This document shows positions 1-8,953 of a stretch of DNA of 64,000 nt, in pieces. This stretch comes from Weissella uvarum. GTDB lineage: Bacteria; Bacillota; Bacilli; Lactobacillales; Lactobacillaceae. Numbering within the stretch: position 1 is the stretch's first letter; each line of letters opens with the position of its first letter. A program made the position numbers and the translations under genes. Location: positions 1-64,000 of the forward strand of contig NZ_JAFBEO010000006.1 of the NCBI RefSeq assembly GCF_016908785.1, in the 5' to 3' direction. The notes under the pieces are model-generated. The model searched no databases and was not told the DNA's origin. It worked only from the letters and a program-made list of their open reading frames with translations.

Positions 1-592
1 TTTGACTCTGGCGTTGTATTAGACTCTGGCAATGCTTCTGAACGAGGGTTTGATTCTGGCGTTGTATTAGACTCTGGCAATGCTTCTGAACCAGGATTTG
101 ACTCTGGCGTTGTATTAGACTCTGGCAATGCTTCTGAACCAGGGTTTGATTCTGGCGTTGTATTAGACTCTGGCAATGCTTCTGAACCAGGATTTGACTC
201 TGGCGTTGTATTAGACTCTGGCAATGCTTCTGAACCAGGGTTTGATTCTGGCGTTGTATTAGACTCTGGCAATGCTTCTGAACCAGGATTTGACTCTGGC
301 GTTGTATTAGACTCTGGCAATGCTTCTGAACCAGGGTTTGATTCTGGCGTTGTATTAGACTCTGGCAATGCTTCTGAACCAGGGTTTGACTCTGGTGTCG
401 TATTTGATTCTGGCAATGCTTCTGAACCTGCATTTGACTCTGGTGTTGTATTTGATTCTGGCAATGCAGTTGAACCAGGATTTGACTCTGGTGTTGTATT
501 TGATTCTGGCAATGCAGTTGAACCAGGATTTGACTCTGGTGTTGTATTTGATTCTGGCAATGCTTCTGAACTTGCATTTGACTCTGGTGTAA
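1..592 (-). repeat. 48-bp tandem repeat, about 12 units
   Basis: The units encode 16 residues, each made of two related halves ending LPESN and TPESN. Copies between about 60 and 370 are almost identical and alternate only at a few third positions (gattctgg/gactctgg). Copies from 390 to 592 are more divergent (GSTALPES, NAGSEALPES). This looks like recent expansion by slippage or recombination at the C-terminal-proximal end. The array continues to the left edge. Confidence 0.95.
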
Positions 593-1070
593 TTTGTACT
601 AATTGTGAAGAAACAGCTGATTGACTCACAGCTTGTGACTCAGTATATGCAGATGATGCTGGTTGATCCACAGCTTGACTTGTCGCAACTTGCTTTTGAG
701 TATCTGGCTTAGTAGCCAATGAAACAAAATTAGTATTTGCTAACTTTTCTTGTGCTTCAGCTTGTGGTGTATACAAAGCGGTTTCTCGAATGTCAAAATC
801 CTGATCATTATCCGCCACAGTTGAACCATCATCAACTCCTTGGCTCACCCATTTCTTACCGTCCTTATATTGCTTTTTTGCACCTGAACGATTCTTATTG
901 TCATCAGATTTTGAAGAATTATCTTGCTTCTTTCCTGGCGCCTTAACTCGCAAATGCTTATTTTCTTTTTCAGCGTTTCCATTATCTTGAGAAATAACTT
1001 GATAGGCTCCTGTTCCACCTACCGCTGCCAAAATCGCTCCCGCTGCTAAAATCGTCTTTCCATTCTTCAT
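1..1070 (-). CDS. Repeat-rich secreted surface protein (3' end outside window)
   Basis: The reading frame is open from the ATG at 1070 to the window edge, so only the N-terminal ~356 residues are seen. A good ribosome site (GGAGG, about 8 nt upstream) supports the start. Residues 1-28 (MKNGKTILAAGAILAAVG...) form a lysine-then-hydrophobic signal or anchor. A Lys/Asn/Ser-rich linker follows, then a Ser/Gln/Thr/Ala segment, and from about residue 160 a tandem 16-residue repeat (NTTPESNPGSEALPES and variants). Such Pro/Glu/Ser repeats are typical of extended wall-spanning stalks in LPXTG proteins. The sorting signal, if any, lies outside the window. The downstream neighbour on the same strand is another wall protein, and a sortase is encoded at 10840-11919. 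Function is unknown; stalk or adhesin is an inference. Confidence 0.8.
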   Translation of the reverse strand, partial: MKNGKTILAAGAILAAVGGTGAYQVISQDNGNAEKENKHLRVKAPGKKQDNSSKSDDNKNRSGAKKQYKDGKKWVSQGVDDGSTVADNDQDFDIRETALYTPQAEAQEKLANTNFVSLATKPDTQKQVATSQAVDQPASSAYTESQAVSQSAVSSQLVQITPESNASSEALPESNTTPESNPGSTALPESNTTPESNPGSTALPESNTTPESNAGSEALPESNTTPESNPGSEALPESNTTPESNPGSEALPESNTTPESNPGSEALPESNTTPESNPGSEALPESNTTPESNPGSEALPESNTTPESNPGSEALPESNTTPESNPGSEALPESNTTPESNPRSEALPESNTTPES

Positions 1071-1197
1071 ATCAATGTCCTCCATGTGTTTGTTATTTAT
1101 CTAATTGTTTTGCCCCTTGGAACAATTTATATATTACGGTTTATTGATTCCAGAAACATCGATTTCGCTTTCATTTTAAAAAATTAGTGCAAAAAAA

Positions 1198-1234
1198 GGC
1201 TGACATAGACGCTACAAATGCGTTCATATCAGCC
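1198..1234 (-). terminator. Rho-independent terminator
   Basis: GGCTGA(C/T)AT arms with an inner stem pair across 1198-1234. On the minus strand the hairpin is followed by seven T residues. It ends the transcript of the VaFE adhesin gene. Confidence 0.85.
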
Positions 1235-1272
1235 TTAATCTAAATATATTACACAAATATTACAAATGCGAA

Positions 1273-4200
1273 TTATTGTTTCTTGTTAGGCAATAATTGC
1301 TTCCACTTGTCCTTTGTGAGAGCAGCAGCACTAGCTATAAGAACAATCAATGTAATTAGCGTTGATGCAATTGGGTGGTTCTTAATAGCAGCGGCTGTGC
1401 TATTCATAACACCACTACCTGGTACAGATGAGCTTACAGGTCCACCTGGTTGTGATGAGTTTCCACCACCTGGGTTTCCTGGTGCAACAGCTGTTTCAGG
1501 ATTGTTTTCAGCATCTTCCTTAAACTCAACAGTTTGAGATGCGCTCTTCAAATCCTTGTGTTCAGCAACAACTTGCTTTCCACCATTCTCTTCAGTAGTC
1601 GTTAATTCTTCAAAGACAACAGTTTCACGTGGCTTTGAGGCATCAAAGTTCTTCAAAGGTAGATCAACATCAAGCTTTCCATCCTTAGAAACAGTAACAT
1701 TCTTACTATTTTGAACAGGCTTTCCATCCTTGTCCAAAACATCCTTACCAGTCTTCTTGTCCTTCAAAGTACCATGTAATTCATAATCCCCAGGTTGGAT
1801 TCCTGACCCCTTAACGTTGTCATTAATCGTACCGTTCTTAGTTACTTCATCAACATGGTTTCCAGATTGACCAGTAGCAGTAGTTCCCATTTCAGGCTTT
1901 GAAACATCAACTGTTTCGTCCTTGTCCTTAATGTCCTTGAACTCAGCAACAACATCCCCATCATCAATCAAAGTTTCAAAGAATGTAGTCTTTTTACCAG
2001 CTAGCTTTGAGATGTCAACGTTAACAGGAACGTTGATAACACCGTCAGCCTTTTCGGCAACGAATTCAATAGTAGCAACTACAGGCTTACCGTTGTTCAT
2101 CAATGGCTTGTTAGCCAAAGTGTCCATCAATTCAGCCTTAAGTTGATACTTCTTACCAGGAACTAAGTTGTGGTATTCAACACGGTCGTTCAGCTTAGAA
2201 TTCTTAAGAGGGTTTACAGTCTTGTCACCCTTGTCAGATGTAGCAACCGTACGAATCTTAGGATTGTCAAGAACACGCAATGTTTGGTCTTCATTTCCTA
2301 GATCATGTTCCTTACCAACAGTCTTACCATTTTCATCTAAGATATCTTCATAAAGAACTATTGTCTTACCAGCAAGCTTTGAAGTATCAAGGTTTGTAAC
2401 TACAGCTTCATAATCCAAGTTTTGAGTCTTTGGAGTGAACTTACGTGTAATAATAACTGGCTTGCCATCGATTTCAAGTGGCTTACGAGTTGACTTGTCC
2501 ATAAGTGTTGTCTTAACAGTAAGTTCCTTGTTAACAAGAGACTTGTCTAACTTACCAATCAACTTGTCCTTGATTTGTTGGTTCTTACCAGCTGGGGCTT
2601 CAAAAGCACCGTTGGCGAATGAGGCCTTTGATTCAAGACCAGCATCTTCTGTGATTGGCTTGTCTAGTTCGTTAACAGCCTTGTCTGAAACCAAAGTGAA
2701 CTGGTCATCACGTGCTGTAACATCCCCCCACAATACGTGGTGACGGTCAATTGTACCTGGTAGCAAGTTAGTATCAGTCTTATGCTTACCGTCTGATTGG
2801 ATTTCCTTCCAAGCATACTTAGTACCCAAAGGTAGCTTTGCATATGCACTTACGTCCTTGTTACCTGCTTCATTGGTTGTACCATCGGCACCAGGAACAA
2901 TGAAACCATTAGAATCTGATGCATATTCCCCAACCTTCTTCTTCATGGCACCCTTATCATCAAGAGTCCACAATTGGAAGAGAGTATTCTTCAAAGGCTT
3001 ACCATCTTGGTCGACCTTACGAAGAGTAGGAACCCCAAACATCTTTTCATATTGGAATACGGCATTGCCCTTCGAAGAAACAGAGATATCCTTAGTTCCG
3101 CTAGCCTTACCCTTACCAACGATATCGATAGGCTTACCAGTCGTCGTGTGCTTAACGGCAGCCATGATGTCTTGTGGACGTTGGATAGTTGCTTGACCAT
3201 CAGGGTACTTAGAAGGGCCAGTAGCTTCATAACTTTGGATACCCATCCATGATGCTTCCTTACCTGGCAAACGCTTTGTATAATCCTTACCAGTCTTCTC
3301 AGAAGTAGCTGATACCTTACCAGTAGCGTTTTGTGATGGTTCTGCAGTAAATGTGTACTTACCAGCATCATTGCTAAATGGTGTCTTAACTTCAAAGTTA
3401 GCATTGTTGTTAACCGTGTAAGTCTTGTTATCAGATGATGACAACTTCTTACCGTTTTGAACAACTTCAGAACCTGCAGGCAAAGCCTTATCAAATGTGA
3501 TCTTTGATGTTGGTGACAACTTCAATGCAGAATTTGCAGAGTAGTTAATCTTGTATGATGATGTGTGGCTACCATTCTTATAATCATGGTTGTCGTATTC
3601 ATCATGACCCAAACCATCGTTAGCACTAGGCTTGTTGTTGTTCTTGATGCGTTCAACATTGTACTTAATGCTATCAATCAAAGTTTTTGATTGTGCATTC
3701 AATGAACGTTCTACATCATCCTCAGCATCCTTCTTAGCCTTAGCATTCATTTCTTCAAGAGCCTTCTTTTGGTCTGCTTCTGAGGCAGTAATGCTGTCTT
3801 GGAAGAGCTTAATAGCTTGGTCAGATGTAATACCAGTCTTGATTTGTGGCAAAAGCTTATCAATCAAAGCTTCAACCTTAGGGTCATCAAACTTCAAATT
3901 ACGGTTAGTAACTTGTGCTGATCCACGTGAGTCAGATAGAATCCAAACCAATCCTTGTGTTGCAGCATAAAGTTGTGTATCTGTAACACCATAGTCAGAA
4001 CCCTTCTTGTTAGGGTATCCCAAGTTAATTGCTTGGAAGATAGCAGCGTTTGATTTGTCTGATGCAGAACCACCAGGCTTAAATCCAACACCATCAGGAT
4101 TTTGAGCAGAAAGTTCCAAACAGTATGCAATGTTACCGTTCAAGTGCATCATCTTAGTAACTTCTTGCTTACCCTTGAAGTTAAATCCGATGACATCCCC

Positions 4201-4422
4201 ACTTAATGTGATACTTCCTTGGCTTGGCAAGCCTTCCGTAGAACCAACAGACTTATCAGTCGTCTTCATTGACCCCATATCGATTGTAGCGGCGTCAGCG
4301 CTTTGTTGAGAGTTATAAACTCCAGTAACTAATGCTCCTGCAGCCAAAGCTCCACCAGAAATGCGCCGTTTTATCGTAGCTGTGTCAAAGTCTTTTGTAG
4401 TAGACCCATTCTTATTACTCAT
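1273..4422 (-). CDS. Thioester/VaFE-repeat wall-anchored adhesin
   Basis: This is a surface protein of about 1049 residues. The ATG at 4422 is preferred over the in-frame ATG at 4440, because the AAGGAG ribosome site lies between them. Residues 1-45 are a long signal peptide ending near SADA/AT. A thioester domain follows, with Cys101 (NIAYCLEL) and Gln156 (AATQGLVW) as the likely cross-linking pair, which in this family can bind host or cell surfaces covalently. Further on there is a helical Lys/Glu segment, a SpaA/Cna-B-like domain (FGVPTLRKVDQDGKPL...), then three VaFE (T-Q ester-bond) repeats. The C-terminus has a Gly/Pro/Ser linker, VPGSG, a hydrophobic helix and a basic tail: a sorting signal with VPGSG in place of LPxTG. 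It is transcribed alone, with its own terminator. A mating or adhesion role is inferred from the T4SS and sortase context. Confidence 0.9.
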   Translation of the reverse strand: MSNKNGSTTKDFDTATIKRRISGGALAAGALVTGVYNSQQSADAATIDMGSMKTTDKSVGSTEGLPSQGSITLSGDVIGFNFKGKQEVTKMMHLNGNIAYCLELSAQNPDGVGFKPGGSASDKSNAAIFQAINLGYPNKKGSDYGVTDTQLYAATQGLVWILSDSRGSAQVTNRNLKFDDPKVEALIDKLLPQIKTGITSDQAIKLFQDSITASEADQKKALEEMNAKAKKDAEDDVERSLNAQSKTLIDSIKYNVERIKNNNKPSANDGLGHDEYDNHDYKNGSHTSSYKINYSANSALKLSPTSKITFDKALPAGSEVVQNGKKLSSSDNKTYTVNNNANFEVKTPFSNDAGKYTFTAEPSQNATGKVSATSEKTGKDYTKRLPGKEASWMGIQSYEATGPSKYPDGQATIQRPQDIMAAVKHTTTGKPIDIVGKGKASGTKDISVSSKGNAVFQYEKMFGVPTLRKVDQDGKPLKNTLFQLWTLDDKGAMKKKVGEYASDSNGFIVPGADGTTNEAGNKDVSAYAKLPLGTKYAWKEIQSDGKHKTDTNLLPGTIDRHHVLWGDVTARDDQFTLVSDKAVNELDKPITEDAGLESKASFANGAFEAPAGKNQQIKDKLIGKLDKSLVNKELTVKTTLMDKSTRKPLEIDGKPVIITRKFTPKTQNLDYEAVVTNLDTSKLAGKTIVLYEDILDENGKTVGKEHDLGNEDQTLRVLDNPKIRTVATSDKGDKTVNPLKNSKLNDRVEYHNLVPGKKYQLKAELMDTLANKPLMNNGKPVVATIEFVAEKADGVINVPVNVDISKLAGKKTTFFETLIDDGDVVAEFKDIKDKDETVDVSKPEMGTTATGQSGNHVDEVTKNGTINDNVKGSGIQPGDYELHGTLKDKKTGKDVLDKDGKPVQNSKNVTVSKDGKLDVDLPLKNFDASKPRETVVFEELTTTEENGGKQVVAEHKDLKSASQTVEFKEDAENNPETAVAPGNPGGGNSSQPGGPVSSSVPGSGVMNSTAAAIKNHPIASTLITLIVLIASAAALTKDKWKQLLPNKKQ

Positions 4423-4451
4423 AAGATTTCTCCTTTTCATTTATGTTTTTA

Positions 4452-4488
4452 ATTCTAAAACAAGACTGAAAATTTTATGGTAAATCAA
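4452..4488 (-). promoter_or_regulatory. Promoter, TTGATT-25-TAGAAT type
   Basis: On the minus strand TTGATT (4483-4488) is followed by TACCATAAAA and, exactly 25 bp from TTGATT, a -10-like TAGAAT (4452-4457). The same layout occurs upstream of four other operons in this window. It overlaps the T-tract of the preceding terminator. It drives the adhesin gene at 4422. Confidence 0.65.
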
Positions 4489-4492
4489 AAAA

Positions 4493-4528
4493 ACCACCTT
4501 TTTGCCAAAATTCCGGCAATCGGGTGGT
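4493..4528 (-). terminator. Rho-independent terminator
   Basis: ACCACC/GGTGGT arms with an inner GCC(G)/CGGC stem are followed on the minus strand by a run of T. It closes the 7979-4535 operon, seven bases past the stop codon. Confidence 0.85.
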
Positions 4529-4534
4529 CATCAT

Positions 4535-5560
4535 TTAACTAATTTTTCGGGCCTTACGTCGCTTTACAGCAGGCTTTGCTGGGGTTGACGTTGAATTTTC
4601 ATTCTTTTCAGGATTAATAGCTTTTGTATTTTGAGTCTTAGTATTCTTACTTTGAGCTTGCTTCTTTACCGCTTGCTGAGAGGTAGGATTTGCTTTTTGT
4701 TGACTCATGTCTTGTACAGCTTCATTAGGTACTACATTTTGTGCTTGTGGCATTGGATCTTGTTCCGGTTGTTCCTTAGGTACATAAACAGGCTTAACCA
4801 CAGGCTCTGGGATTAATTCAGCAGGCGCTTGAGACTTTCGCATGATAAATAGGCAAATAGTTTCTTCTGGTTCAGCATTCTGGCATGCTTGATCCAATAG
4901 CGCCTTATCATTAAGGACAATGAAGTCATCATCATCTTGGACTAATTGCACAATTTGGTCTACCGACAAATCATCAATAGAAATAGCTTTACTGAAACTC
5001 TCTTCATTGGTTGCTGTTGTGACATCAAAAACTGCCAAAATCACTTCATCTGACATGTTTTCTTGATAAGAAACCGGGGATGTGTGCTCTACTGGCATTT
5101 CTGGTTGAGTAGGTGCCTCATACTGTTGCGCATCTGGTTGAGCATTATAATCAACAGCTTGTGCAGGTACTTCCTGAGGTGTCGTTTGAACCTGTGCTGG
5201 TTGCGGTGTAGTAGCCGTCTCTTGTACTAAATCATCCAAAGTCTTTGGCTCAGAATTAGGTTTAACCATATGAGAAGATTTCTTAACGATAATATCGATA
5301 TATCCATCTTCAATCTCAAAATCAGCATCTGGATCTTCTTCCTCATAATCATCAGGAATATAATCAGATGGCTCCATCCCTTCATCTTTAGTAGGATCAT
5401 AAATTGTCTTTTTCTCTTGTGGAACCTCAACTCGCACCAAATCAGAAGAACCGTTACGTTGATTTACTCTTTCAAACAAGCGGACTTCTGTAGGCTCATT
5501 CATTGGGGGGCGTGATGACACTTTATCTTTAATCACGTCTAAAAATTCTGTTGCTCTCAT
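4535..5560 (-). CDS. Acidic, Pro/Gln-rich low-complexity protein
   Basis: A 341-residue protein not recognised as any family. An acidic stretch (residues ~45-90, rich in Asp/Glu/Tyr) is followed by a long Pro/Gln/Ala/Glu-rich disordered region (~110-320) and a basic tail KPAVKRRKARKIS. No signal peptide or membrane segment is visible, so a cytoplasmic scaffold, perhaps binding nucleic acid or membrane through its basic tail, is possible. It is the last gene of a four-gene operon, starts one base after its neighbour's stop, and has the ribosome site AAGGAAGG. Confidence 0.75.
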   Translation of the reverse strand: MRATEFLDVIKDKVSSRPPMNEPTEVRLFERVNQRNGSSDLVRVEVPQEKKTIYDPTKDEGMEPSDYIPDDYEEEDPDADFEIEDGYIDIIVKKSSHMVKPNSEPKTLDDLVQETATTPQPAQVQTTPQEVPAQAVDYNAQPDAQQYEAPTQPEMPVEHTSPVSYQENMSDEVILAVFDVTTATNEESFSKAISIDDLSVDQIVQLVQDDDDFIVLNDKALLDQACQNAEPEETICLFIMRKSQAPAELIPEPVVKPVYVPKEQPEQDPMPQAQNVVPNEAVQDMSQQKANPTSQQAVKKQAQSKNTKTQNTKAINPEKNENSTSTPAKPAVKRRKARKIS

Positions 5561-5561
5561 A

Positions 5562-6158
5562 TTACTTTACCTTCCTTTTTTTCACTACTTTTCGTGCAGG
5601 TTGTTGTCCAATCTTATCTAATTTCTGGGCAATTTTATCCATATCATTGTTCTTTGGGACCTTTGGTGCATAGACATCGCTTGTGTCTGAAACACTAGCT
5701 GGCGCTTGTACCGGCTGTACTGTTGGATCAACTTCTTGCTTATGCATCCCCTCAATTAACACCAAAGGAATGGCGTATACAGAATCAGAAGATGATAGCG
5801 CAATCAATGTCTTGTTCTCGTGTGCTGCCTTTTGCAATTCAAATTCCCCAATACTGCATTTATCCAACTCGACCCGGTATTTATCTAAATCGATGCCCAT
5901 AAGGTCGCGTGGCTGAATCGGTGCAAATTGCCAAATTCTCGGACTCAAATACACCGAAATTTCATAACCACTATCCTTTAAACGTACTACCGAACGCTCT
6001 GGATCAGATTGATACCCAGCCGGAAAAACATTTCCTGGAATATCAACATTAGCCCCATATGTATATGGCACCTGAATGTCATTTTCTGCCGAAATGACTT
6101 CCTCAGTAAAGGCATCCCTAAATACTACCTTTGCATAATTACTTGTATAACCTTCCAT
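5562..6158 (-). CDS. Unknown 198-aa protein with basic C-terminus
   Basis: The N-terminal ~140 residues look globular with many beta-type segments (YAKVVFRDAF, RSVVRLKDSGYEISVYL). A Pro/Val/Ala/Asp linker and a strongly basic tail (ARKVVKKRKVK) follow. The tail resembles that of the next gene product (KRRKARKIS), which suggests both bind a common acidic partner or nucleic acid. No signal peptide. The ribosome site is GGTGGAGC. Tight spacing to its neighbours makes it part of the 7979-4535 operon. Function unknown. Confidence 0.75.
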   Translation of the reverse strand: MEGYTSNYAKVVFRDAFTEEVISAENDIQVPYTYGANVDIPGNVFPAGYQSDPERSVVRLKDSGYEISVYLSPRIWQFAPIQPRDLMGIDLDKYRVELDKCSIGEFELQKAAHENKTLIALSSSDSVYAIPLVLIEGMHKQEVDPTVQPVQAPASVSDTSDVYAPKVPKNNDMDKIAQKLDKIGQQPARKVVKKRKVK

Positions 6159-6174
6159 CTACTAGCTCCACCTA

Positions 6175-6858
6175 CTATTTCTGATATTCATTCATGAAAT
6201 AAGTGCTACTTCCCTCATGCTTTACGACACTTACTTTCTTGTATCCAGCATCATGAATTTCATTCTTGTTGTCTTCAATGTACTTATTAGCTTCATCCCG
6301 TGACTTAAAACGCTTGTCTGCATCTACTCGTGCTGACTTCTTCTTATCATTAGTCTTTGCTTCGGGGATGTCGTCATCCTTGCCCTTTGAGCTGTCTGAG
6401 TCTTTAGACTTGCTGCTTGTTGAGCTATCTTCTTCATCAACATCAACATGGCTCTTTAACATTGAGTCTGAGTCAGAAACAGTGCTTGATTTTGACTTTC
6501 CATCTACCTGTGAAACACCGGTAACACCTTGGTTAGGTTGAATGGCATTATCATCCTTGGCCTTTTTAAATTCAGTTTGAGACCCTCCATTAGGCTTACC
6601 TACATTACTAGCAAAGGCCCCTAGCATCAGTACAATGAACAGTGCGACTACCAAACCAACAAGAATCGAAACAAATGCACGATTCCGATGATAGTAAGTC
6701 ATAACTTTCGCTACTATATTGTCGAACTTTGTGGTCCCTTGCCGTTTTGGGGCCGATTTTTTATTACTACGTCGTCTGGTATCGGCATTGACACCTGAGT
6801 TCTTATCTTTATCAGATTTATTATTGCCTTTACGCACGACTTTTACTTGTTTAGCCAT
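6175..6858 (-). CDS. Single-pass membrane protein with charged ectodomain
   Basis: A 227-residue protein: basic cytoplasmic N-terminus (residues 1-58, many Lys/Arg), one membrane helix (about 62-85, FVSILVGLVVALFIVLMLGAF), then a Ser/Asp/Lys-rich extracellular linker (~100-175) and a small folded C-terminus (RFKSRDEANKYIEDNKNE...). The C-terminal block has the length and pattern of SPOR-like peptidoglycan-binding modules, but that is only a suggestion. It is in the operon with 6864-7979, with a good GGAG ribosome site. A role in the mating apparatus envelope complex is inferred. Confidence 0.75.
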   Translation of the reverse strand: MAKQVKVVRKGNNKSDKDKNSGVNADTRRRSNKKSAPKRQGTTKFDNIVAKVMTYYHRNRAFVSILVGLVVALFIVLMLGAFASNVGKPNGGSQTEFKKAKDDNAIQPNQGVTGVSQVDGKSKSSTVSDSDSMLKSHVDVDEEDSSTSSKSKDSDSSKGKDDDIPEAKTNDKKKSARVDADKRFKSRDEANKYIEDNKNEIHDAGYKKVSVVKHEGSSTYFMNEYQK

Positions 6859-6863
6859 ACTTA

Positions 6864-7979
6864 TTACTCCAATACTTTATAAACGCCTTCATACAAATCA
6901 ATCGCCGCTTTGGCTAACTTATCAGCAACCTCTTCTGGATCAGCATCAGGATTTCCAAATAGCTCACGTTCAGCCTCACTACTCTTATGCCAGGTATCTC
7001 GAATAAACATGAGCGTCGCATGTAAGAGCTTCTCAGGACTAGTATTTGCGATAGAGGCTGCATGATTCAAAGCCGCGTAGTCTAGGTCACTCAATCCCAA
7101 ATAATTGTTGAATGTTTCTACAATTATTTGGTTGTAGTGGTCCTCAGGCTTCTTTCCTTGTAGCCTGACGATGCTTTCACTATCAATACCACTGCCTACC
7201 AACAAGACTTCATATACCGCACGATAGTCCTGAATGTTTAGGTCTTGAGGGACTGATACTTTATACAGACGTACTGTGAAGGACTTTTCATCATCCGCGA
7301 TATTGAATCCAACATCATTTTCATCGAACTTCACACAATGAATGAAACGGATAAACTCCTTAGAGAACAGCAAGCGCAAATCCAACGTAATGTACAGGGT
7401 TTCAAAGTACTGGACTGGATGCTTGTATTTAGAGAACTTATCGCCAACAGGCAAGTTCACTTCAGTACTATCAGCTACTTGGGCCCACAAATAATCCATT
7501 GTCCCCTTAAGCTCCCCAGGTTGAATGAAATTACTTCTAAAATCCCGACGCTTATTACTGATTTCCCATACCATCTTTGATACCTTGTACAAATCCAGCT
7601 TCGTCGTGACAAACAATCCAGATGGCATGAACACATTTGCTCCGTCTGAATTATCGTATATCTCTGAAACCGACCGCATACAAGCATGCCGAACTGACAT
7701 ATTGAAGTTTTCCCCTAAGATAAAGTGGTCACTAGGAACCTTTGTATACTCATTTTCCCAATCCCTTGAGGTATCAATGTCCTTTTGAATCTCTGTGACG
7801 CGATAACCGGGGATGGTTGTCTTAACTGTCCAATCTTTTACATGAACAAAGTGATCTTCTCCGTTCTCTCGTTCACGAATTTGCATATCCGGGAATTGCT
7901 TCTGAATGTAGGCCAACATTTGCGATGGCGTTACATCGTTTTTACGGGCTAGACCCATAACCTTATACTGGCGTCCCAT
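6864..7979 (-). CDS. Unknown 371-aa cytoplasmic protein, first gene of operon
   Basis: The ATG at 7979 (MGRQYKVMG) is chosen because GGAGG lies 6 nt upstream; an in-frame ATG at 7994 precedes that site. No signal peptide or membrane helix. The first ~60 residues have a helix-rich LARKNDVTPSQMLAYIQKQF segment that could be a small DNA- or protein-binding domain; the rest is mixed alpha/beta with an acidic C-terminus. Not recognised as a known family. It heads the operon 7979-4535 under a GTGCGCTA-type promoter shared with the Sec and PBP operons. Confidence 0.7.
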   Translation of the reverse strand: MGRQYKVMGLARKNDVTPSQMLAYIQKQFPDMQIRERENGEDHFVHVKDWTVKTTIPGYRVTEIQKDIDTSRDWENEYTKVPSDHFILGENFNMSVRHACMRSVSEIYDNSDGANVFMPSGLFVTTKLDLYKVSKMVWEISNKRRDFRSNFIQPGELKGTMDYLWAQVADSTEVNLPVGDKFSKYKHPVQYFETLYITLDLRLLFSKEFIRFIHCVKFDENDVGFNIADDEKSFTVRLYKVSVPQDLNIQDYRAVYEVLLVGSGIDSESIVRLQGKKPEDHYNQIIVETFNNYLGLSDLDYAALNHAASIANTSPEKLLHATLMFIRDTWHKSSEAERELFGNPDADPEEVADKLAKAAIDLYEGVYKVLE

Positions 7980-8273
7980 AACTTTCCTCCACACTACTAT
8001 CTGTTTTTTTATTTTACAGCAATTATCGTGCGCTATTTTTTTGTTTTAGTTCTCATAAAACCCCTGAAAGCGCTATTTTTGTGCGCTATTTTGAAAAACT
8101 AAAATGCACCCCTATTATTTACGCGCAATAATTTAGTTCTGGTCGTTCTAGCAAAAATTCATAAAAATTTCTTTTGGCTATACACCAATACTTCAACACC
8201 TCTTTTAGATAACTACTCTTGTTTTTTGTATTTATTCAACAAAACACGCACTTGAGGTAAATCAACAATAAAA
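7980..8273 (-). promoter_or_regulatory. Intergenic control region with three GCGCTA elements and a promoter
   Basis: No gene seen. On the plus strand GTGCGCTA occurs at 8028-8035 and 8081-8088, with a third GCGCTA at 8070-8075. On the minus strand the first copy reads A-tract, TAGCGCAC, 11 bp, then TAAAAT (8011-8016), a likely -10 box for the 7979 operon. The same combination precedes the operons at 26777, 44078 and 52842. The repeated copies upstream suggest an operator array. Confidence 0.65.
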
Positions 8274-8307
8274 AAGCATTAGAGAACCTCATTTTCCTCT
8301 AATGCTT
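8274..8307 (-). terminator. Rho-independent terminator
   Basis: A perfect 11-bp stem (AAGCATTAGAG / CTCTAATGCTT) is followed on the minus strand by a T-tract. It closes the sortase operon 11919-8333. Confidence 0.9.
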
Positions 8308-8332
8308 CATGCTATTTTTTTGAATTTTTTAG

Positions 8333-8953
8333 CTAATTAGAATTAACAGACTTTACGACGTCTCCAAGGTATTCAATATGATTGATTTTTTGGTCATCAT
8401 TCTTCGTTTGATAGAGAGCCTGAGAATTATGCCCTTCGTCATTCAACATTTCACCTAGGTTTCCATTGTTCAAGGTCTCAGTATAGATTAACCACTCATT
8501 GGGCTCTCCTGTACCGAATACATCTGCCTTAGATGATTCACTCTTCAACTCCATCCCATCGATAACTGATTCACCCTGGTCATCTTTATCTGGGTCGTTA
8601 ATATCTTCAAAATATTGCTTGTCAGTGATGAACGTTTTTGCTTTCTGCCGGTTGCGGTTATATTCTTTAGAATTACTCCAGTTATCCTTTAGGTGCATTG
8701 CCTTTATATCAGCGTTTACTTCTGACGTTTTTTTGGCATCTAACCGGTTTCCCTCAAGATATAGACTCTTGTTTGCATCCCTTTCCATCTTATCAATGGA
8801 CTTCTGATATGCCTTAATATCACGACGCATAGATTTGATTTCATGTCGCATTTGCACCCCGTTAGTCATCCAGGCAATAAAGACTAGTACAGCAATAAAG
8901 ACCATCAAGACAGAAAGAACTAATAAGAACTTATCACTAGTTTTATTCTTCAT
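8333..8953 (-). CDS. Membrane-anchored coiled-coil protein of the sortase operon
   Basis: The ATG at 8953 (MKNKTSDK) fits AGGAGG 6 nt upstream better than upstream in-frame ATGs. It gives 206 residues and an 11-nt overlap with the preceding gene. One N-terminal membrane helix (about residues 8-30) is followed by a coiled-coil segment (HEIKSMRRDIKAYQKS...) and an acidic extracellular C-terminal half. No catalytic motif seen. The topology matches accessory envelope components of Gram-positive T4SS. Last gene before a strong terminator. Confidence 0.75.
   Translation of the reverse strand: MKNKTSDKFLLVLSVLMVFIAVLVFIAWMTNGVQMRHEIKSMRRDIKAYQKSIDKMERDANKSLYLEGNRLDAKKTSEVNADIKAMHLKDNWSNSKEYNRNRQKAKTFITDKQYFEDINDPDKDDQGESVIDGMELKSESSKADVFGTGEPNEWLIYTETLNNGNLGEMLNDEGHNSQALYQTKNDDQKINHIEYLGDVVKSVNSN

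Noticed and set aside
368-592. Plus-strand frame of 74 codons with Leu-rich repeats
   Set aside because: It is the antisense of the 48-bp repeat tract of the minus-strand surface protein and has no ribosome site.
2991-3494. Long minus-strand frame (167 codons) inside the adhesin gene
   Set aside because: Same strand but another frame of a gene with clear domains; composition is Leu/Arg-rich without meaning.
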